Source of the DNA: Planctomycetales bacterium
GTDB taxonomy: Bacteria > Planctomycetota > Planctomycetia > Planctomycetales > Planctomycetaceae
Reading direction: 5' to 3'
DNA: 64,000 nt
Assembly: GCA_028285345.1 (NCBI GenBank)
Contig: JANQPT010000014.1
Coordinates: 496,001-560,000 of the forward strand
The notes below the pieces were generated by a model. That model made no database searches. It worked only from the letters and a program-made list of their open reading frames with translations, and was not told the origin of the DNA. A program made the position numbers and the translations under genes. Below, one piece after another: positions 62,218-64,000 of the stretch (position 1 is its first letter; each line of letters starts with the position of its first letter).

Positions 62218-63555
62218 ATGGACGAGACGCAGAGCGATCAGGATGTCGTAATCATTGGGGCCGGACCGGCGGGAAGCACAGCGGCGACGATCCTCGCGCA
62301 GGCGGGCCGGAAGGTGGTGGTGCTGGAAAAGGATCATTTCCCCAGGTTTCACATCGGGGAATCGCTGTTGCCCGCTACGGTCAGCATCTTCGAGCGGCTG
62401 GGCGTGCACGAACAGATTCGTGCGGCGTTTATCCGTAAGCCGGGGGGCAAATGGCTGTACGGGTCGGTTGAAGTTCTCGGCGATTTCGACAAGTCGGACC
62501 GTCGCTCGACGTTCAAAGGTCATCCGTATTCCTATTTGGTCGAAAGGTCGCTGTTCGATCAGATTCTTAGCGACCGGGCCTCCGCATGCGGCGCCGACGT
62601 CCGTTTTGGCTGCGAAGTGATTGAAGTCGTGATGGAAAACGGCCGAGTGTGCGGTGTCAAATACCGCGACGACGACGGGCAAATCTCGCAACTCACAGCG
62701 AACCTCGTGCTGGATGCTTCCGGCTTGCGGGCGTTGATTCCCGCGAAGTTCGGGCTGCGTGAAATTACCCAGCCGCAGCGGATGGGAATCTACGCCCAAT
62801 ATTCGGCGCGACCGACGCGCGACGACGTCCAGACGGGCTGGTTTGTCGGTCAGATGTTCTACGACGGCTGGACCTGGCTGTTGCGGCTGCCGGACGACCG
62901 CTTCTCGGTCGGTATGGTGCTCGCTGTCGATCGTTTTCGCCAAACGGGACTGTCACCGACGCAGTTGCTCGAACGAATGGTCGACGAAAACGAACTGCTC
63001 AACCACGGCATGACAGCGGACCGCCAGCGGACCTCGGACGTGTGCGTCACCGGCAACATGGGCAGCACCTCGAAAGAGCTAGCCGGGCCGGGTTGGGTGG
63101 CAGTGGGGGACGCTGCCTACTTCATCGATCCCTGCTATTCGTCCGGCGTGCACTTGGCGATGAAGTCGGCCGAGATGGTGGCCGACATCGTGCTCGAACA
63201 GCCCTCTGCAACAAAGCTCTGCCCGGAATCCTTCGACGCCTATCAGCAGGAAATGCGGCGTCACGAGGAATCGGTGCAACATATGGTCGACGCGTTTTAC
63301 ATCGCCAGTCGCAACACGTCGGTGCAGAAGATGGTCACTTCGCTGCAAGGCGGTTATCTCAACCGCCGCTTCGTCACATTTGCCGGCGGCGACTTTCTAA
63401 AAAACGCCCGCATGATCCGCCGCGTGCACCAGTTGTCAAATCTCGTGGCTCGGTGGTTCGGGAATAACGACGACAAAAGCCCGCAAAACTCGCCGGAGTA
63501 CTTGATTGAAGTGCCGACGTTGAAAGTCCCCGAGCAGCGGAAAAAAGCGGCGTGA
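62218..63555 (+). CDS. Flavin-dependent halogenase-like / geranylgeranyl-reductase-type oxidoreductase
   Basis: A 445-residue FAD enzyme: GAGPAGS at 14-20, FPRFHIGESLLP at 41-52 and GDAAYFIDPCYSSGVHLAMKSAE near 297-319. The IRKPGG lysine and the GWTWLLRLPDDRFSVGMV segment match the halogenase pattern, though the WxWxIP motif is altered (WTWLLRLP). Flavin halogenases need a separate reductase, which is not in the window. It may be a halogenase, or a reductase or monooxygenase of the same superfamily. Confidence 0.82.
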   Translation: MDETQSDQDVVIIGAGPAGSTAATILAQAGRKVVVLEKDHFPRFHIGESLLPATVSIFERLGVHEQIRAAFIRKPGGKWLYGSVEVLGDFDKSDRRSTFKGHPYSYLVERSLFDQILSDRASACGADVRFGCEVIEVVMENGRVCGVKYRDDDGQISQLTANLVLDASGLRALIPAKFGLREITQPQRMGIYAQYSARPTRDDVQTGWFVGQMFYDGWTWLLRLPDDRFSVGMVLAVDRFRQTGLSPTQLLERMVDENELLNHGMTADRQRTSDVCVTGNMGSTSKELAGPGWVAVGDAAYFIDPCYSSGVHLAMKSAEMVADIVLEQPSATKLCPESFDAYQQEMRRHEESVQHMVDAFYIASRNTSVQKMVTSLQGGYLNRRFVTFAGGDFLKNARMIRRVHQLSNLVARWFGNNDDKSPQNSPEYLIEVPTLKVPEQRKKAA

Positions 63556-63570
63556 ATGCTTGTTACTGAG

Positions 63571-64000
63571 TTACTTCTTCACGTCCTCTCCCCTCGCTGA
63601 CTTGTCGGCCCGAAGTCCCCTCAAAACTCCGGCGGCAAAATGGACGCGCTCCAGCGGTGTTTTGATCCGTCGATAGTATTTTTCTGCGTCGTCAAGCCGG
63701 GACAGATAGGTGTACGTCGCACCGACGGCCTGCAAATTCACATGATATCCGAGCTTAAAAGACGAGTCTTCTGTTTCGAGCGATTTCATCAACGAATTGA
63801 GATCCTCCTCGAAGCCCAGTCGAATCAACAGATGCACCAACACCGGGCTGCCAAAAATATCAGAAGCACCGAGCCATTCGCTCTCGTTGGCCTTGCGGGC
63901 AGCCAGGATCATCTCTCTTGCCTCCTCACGCCGTCCGGCTTCAGCCAGCGCGACGGCCAAAATTGTGCGGGTCGTCGCTAGCTCCAATGGAATCCCCTGT
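63571..64000 (-). CDS. TPR-like helical repeat protein (partial at right edge)
   Basis: The frame is open from its stop at 63571 to the right edge, so the N-terminal part is missing. The visible 143 residues are helical repeats (ARTILAVALAEAGRREEAREMI-like, LVHLLIRLGFEEDLNSLM, GATYTYLSRLDDAEKYYRRI). The style ALAEAG...A is like the repeat protein at 19.5-20.8 kb. A TTG at 63987 could serve as a start, but the frame continues beyond it, so I treat the gene as truncated by the window. Confidence 0.7.
   Translation of the reverse strand, partial: QGIPLELATTRTILAVALAEAGRREEAREMILAARKANESEWLGASDIFGSPVLVHLLIRLGFEEDLNSLMKSLETEDSSFKLGYHVNLQAVGATYTYLSRLDDAEKYYRRIKTPLERVHFAAGVLRGLRADKSARGEDVKK

Noticed and set aside
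1-64000. CRISPR arrays, rRNA, complete tRNA, transposases, phage genes
   Set aside because: Looked for and not seen; the palindromic repeats are single, widely spaced and unequal, unlike CRISPR repeats.

Overview
The window looks like a chromosomal segment of a planctomycete (order Planctomycetales; I cannot fix the genus). The signs are a moderately high GC content, a DUF1559 pseudopilin-like protein, a DUF1501 Tat protein, Gfo/Idh oxidoreductases with Tat leaders, PQQ-type propellers, LRR proteins, Ser/Thr kinases with the planctomycete N-terminal extension, many secreted proteins of unknown role, and short monocistronic units on both strands. There is no rRNA, complete tRNA, CRISPR array, transposase or phage gene.

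Layout. 0-6 kb: LPS/Kdo genes (a partial LptC/LptA-like export protein and kdsD), a secreted isoaspartyl methyltransferase fusion and a proline-rich lipoprotein. 6-13 kb: a TPR protein behind a 21-bp palindrome, a PQQ propeller, a thioredoxin-WD40-LRR chimera, an LRR protein and an apt operon. 13-19 kb: a divergent RraA-like/SelA-like pair, a Gfo/Idh oxidoreductase, a formylglycine-generating-enzyme-like protein and ApbE. 19-22.8 kb: a low-GC repeat protein bracketed by copies of an interspersed palindromic repeat, a thioesterase, and a PadR regulator with its membrane partner.

22.8-26.8 kb is the most interesting part. A clear cobalamin riboswitch precedes five co-directional genes: a DUF1559 pseudopilin-like protein, a small cysteine-motif lipoprotein, a DUF71-type ATP pyrophosphatase, a DUF6580-like membrane protein and a BtuF-like protein without a signal peptide. 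No TonB receptor or BtuCD gene is present. The arrangement suggests an unconventional B12 capture, uptake and salvage module.

27-43 kb holds a secreted propeller protein, a MoxR ATPase, a PAP2 lipoprotein, a GT4 glycosyltransferase, an MpaB-type oxygenase, a RelE/ParE toxin-antitoxin pair, a DegT aminotransferase, a BlaI/BlaR1 pair with two perfect operators, an orphan ParD with a toxin remnant, and an FHA kinase. 43.4-48.5 kb is a tight operon (M20-like peptidase, GpgS-like glycosyltransferase, GT4, HAD phosphatase) behind a strong promoter and a structured leader, probably for glucosylglycerate-type compatible solutes. 48.6-64 kb holds a CDF transporter, DAHP synthase, an ArsC-like protein, an MFS/spermidine synthase/TPM fusion, myo-inositol oxygenase, a PQQ propeller, a DUF1501 protein, a kinase, an SMR transporter, a halogenase-like flavoprotein and a partial TPR-like gene at the right edge.

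Non-coding structure is rich: four copies of a 58-72 bp nested palindrome, two copies of a shorter hairpin repeat, two or three terminator-like hairpins, and readable promoter/operator arrangements for padR, blaI and the glucosylglycerate operon.
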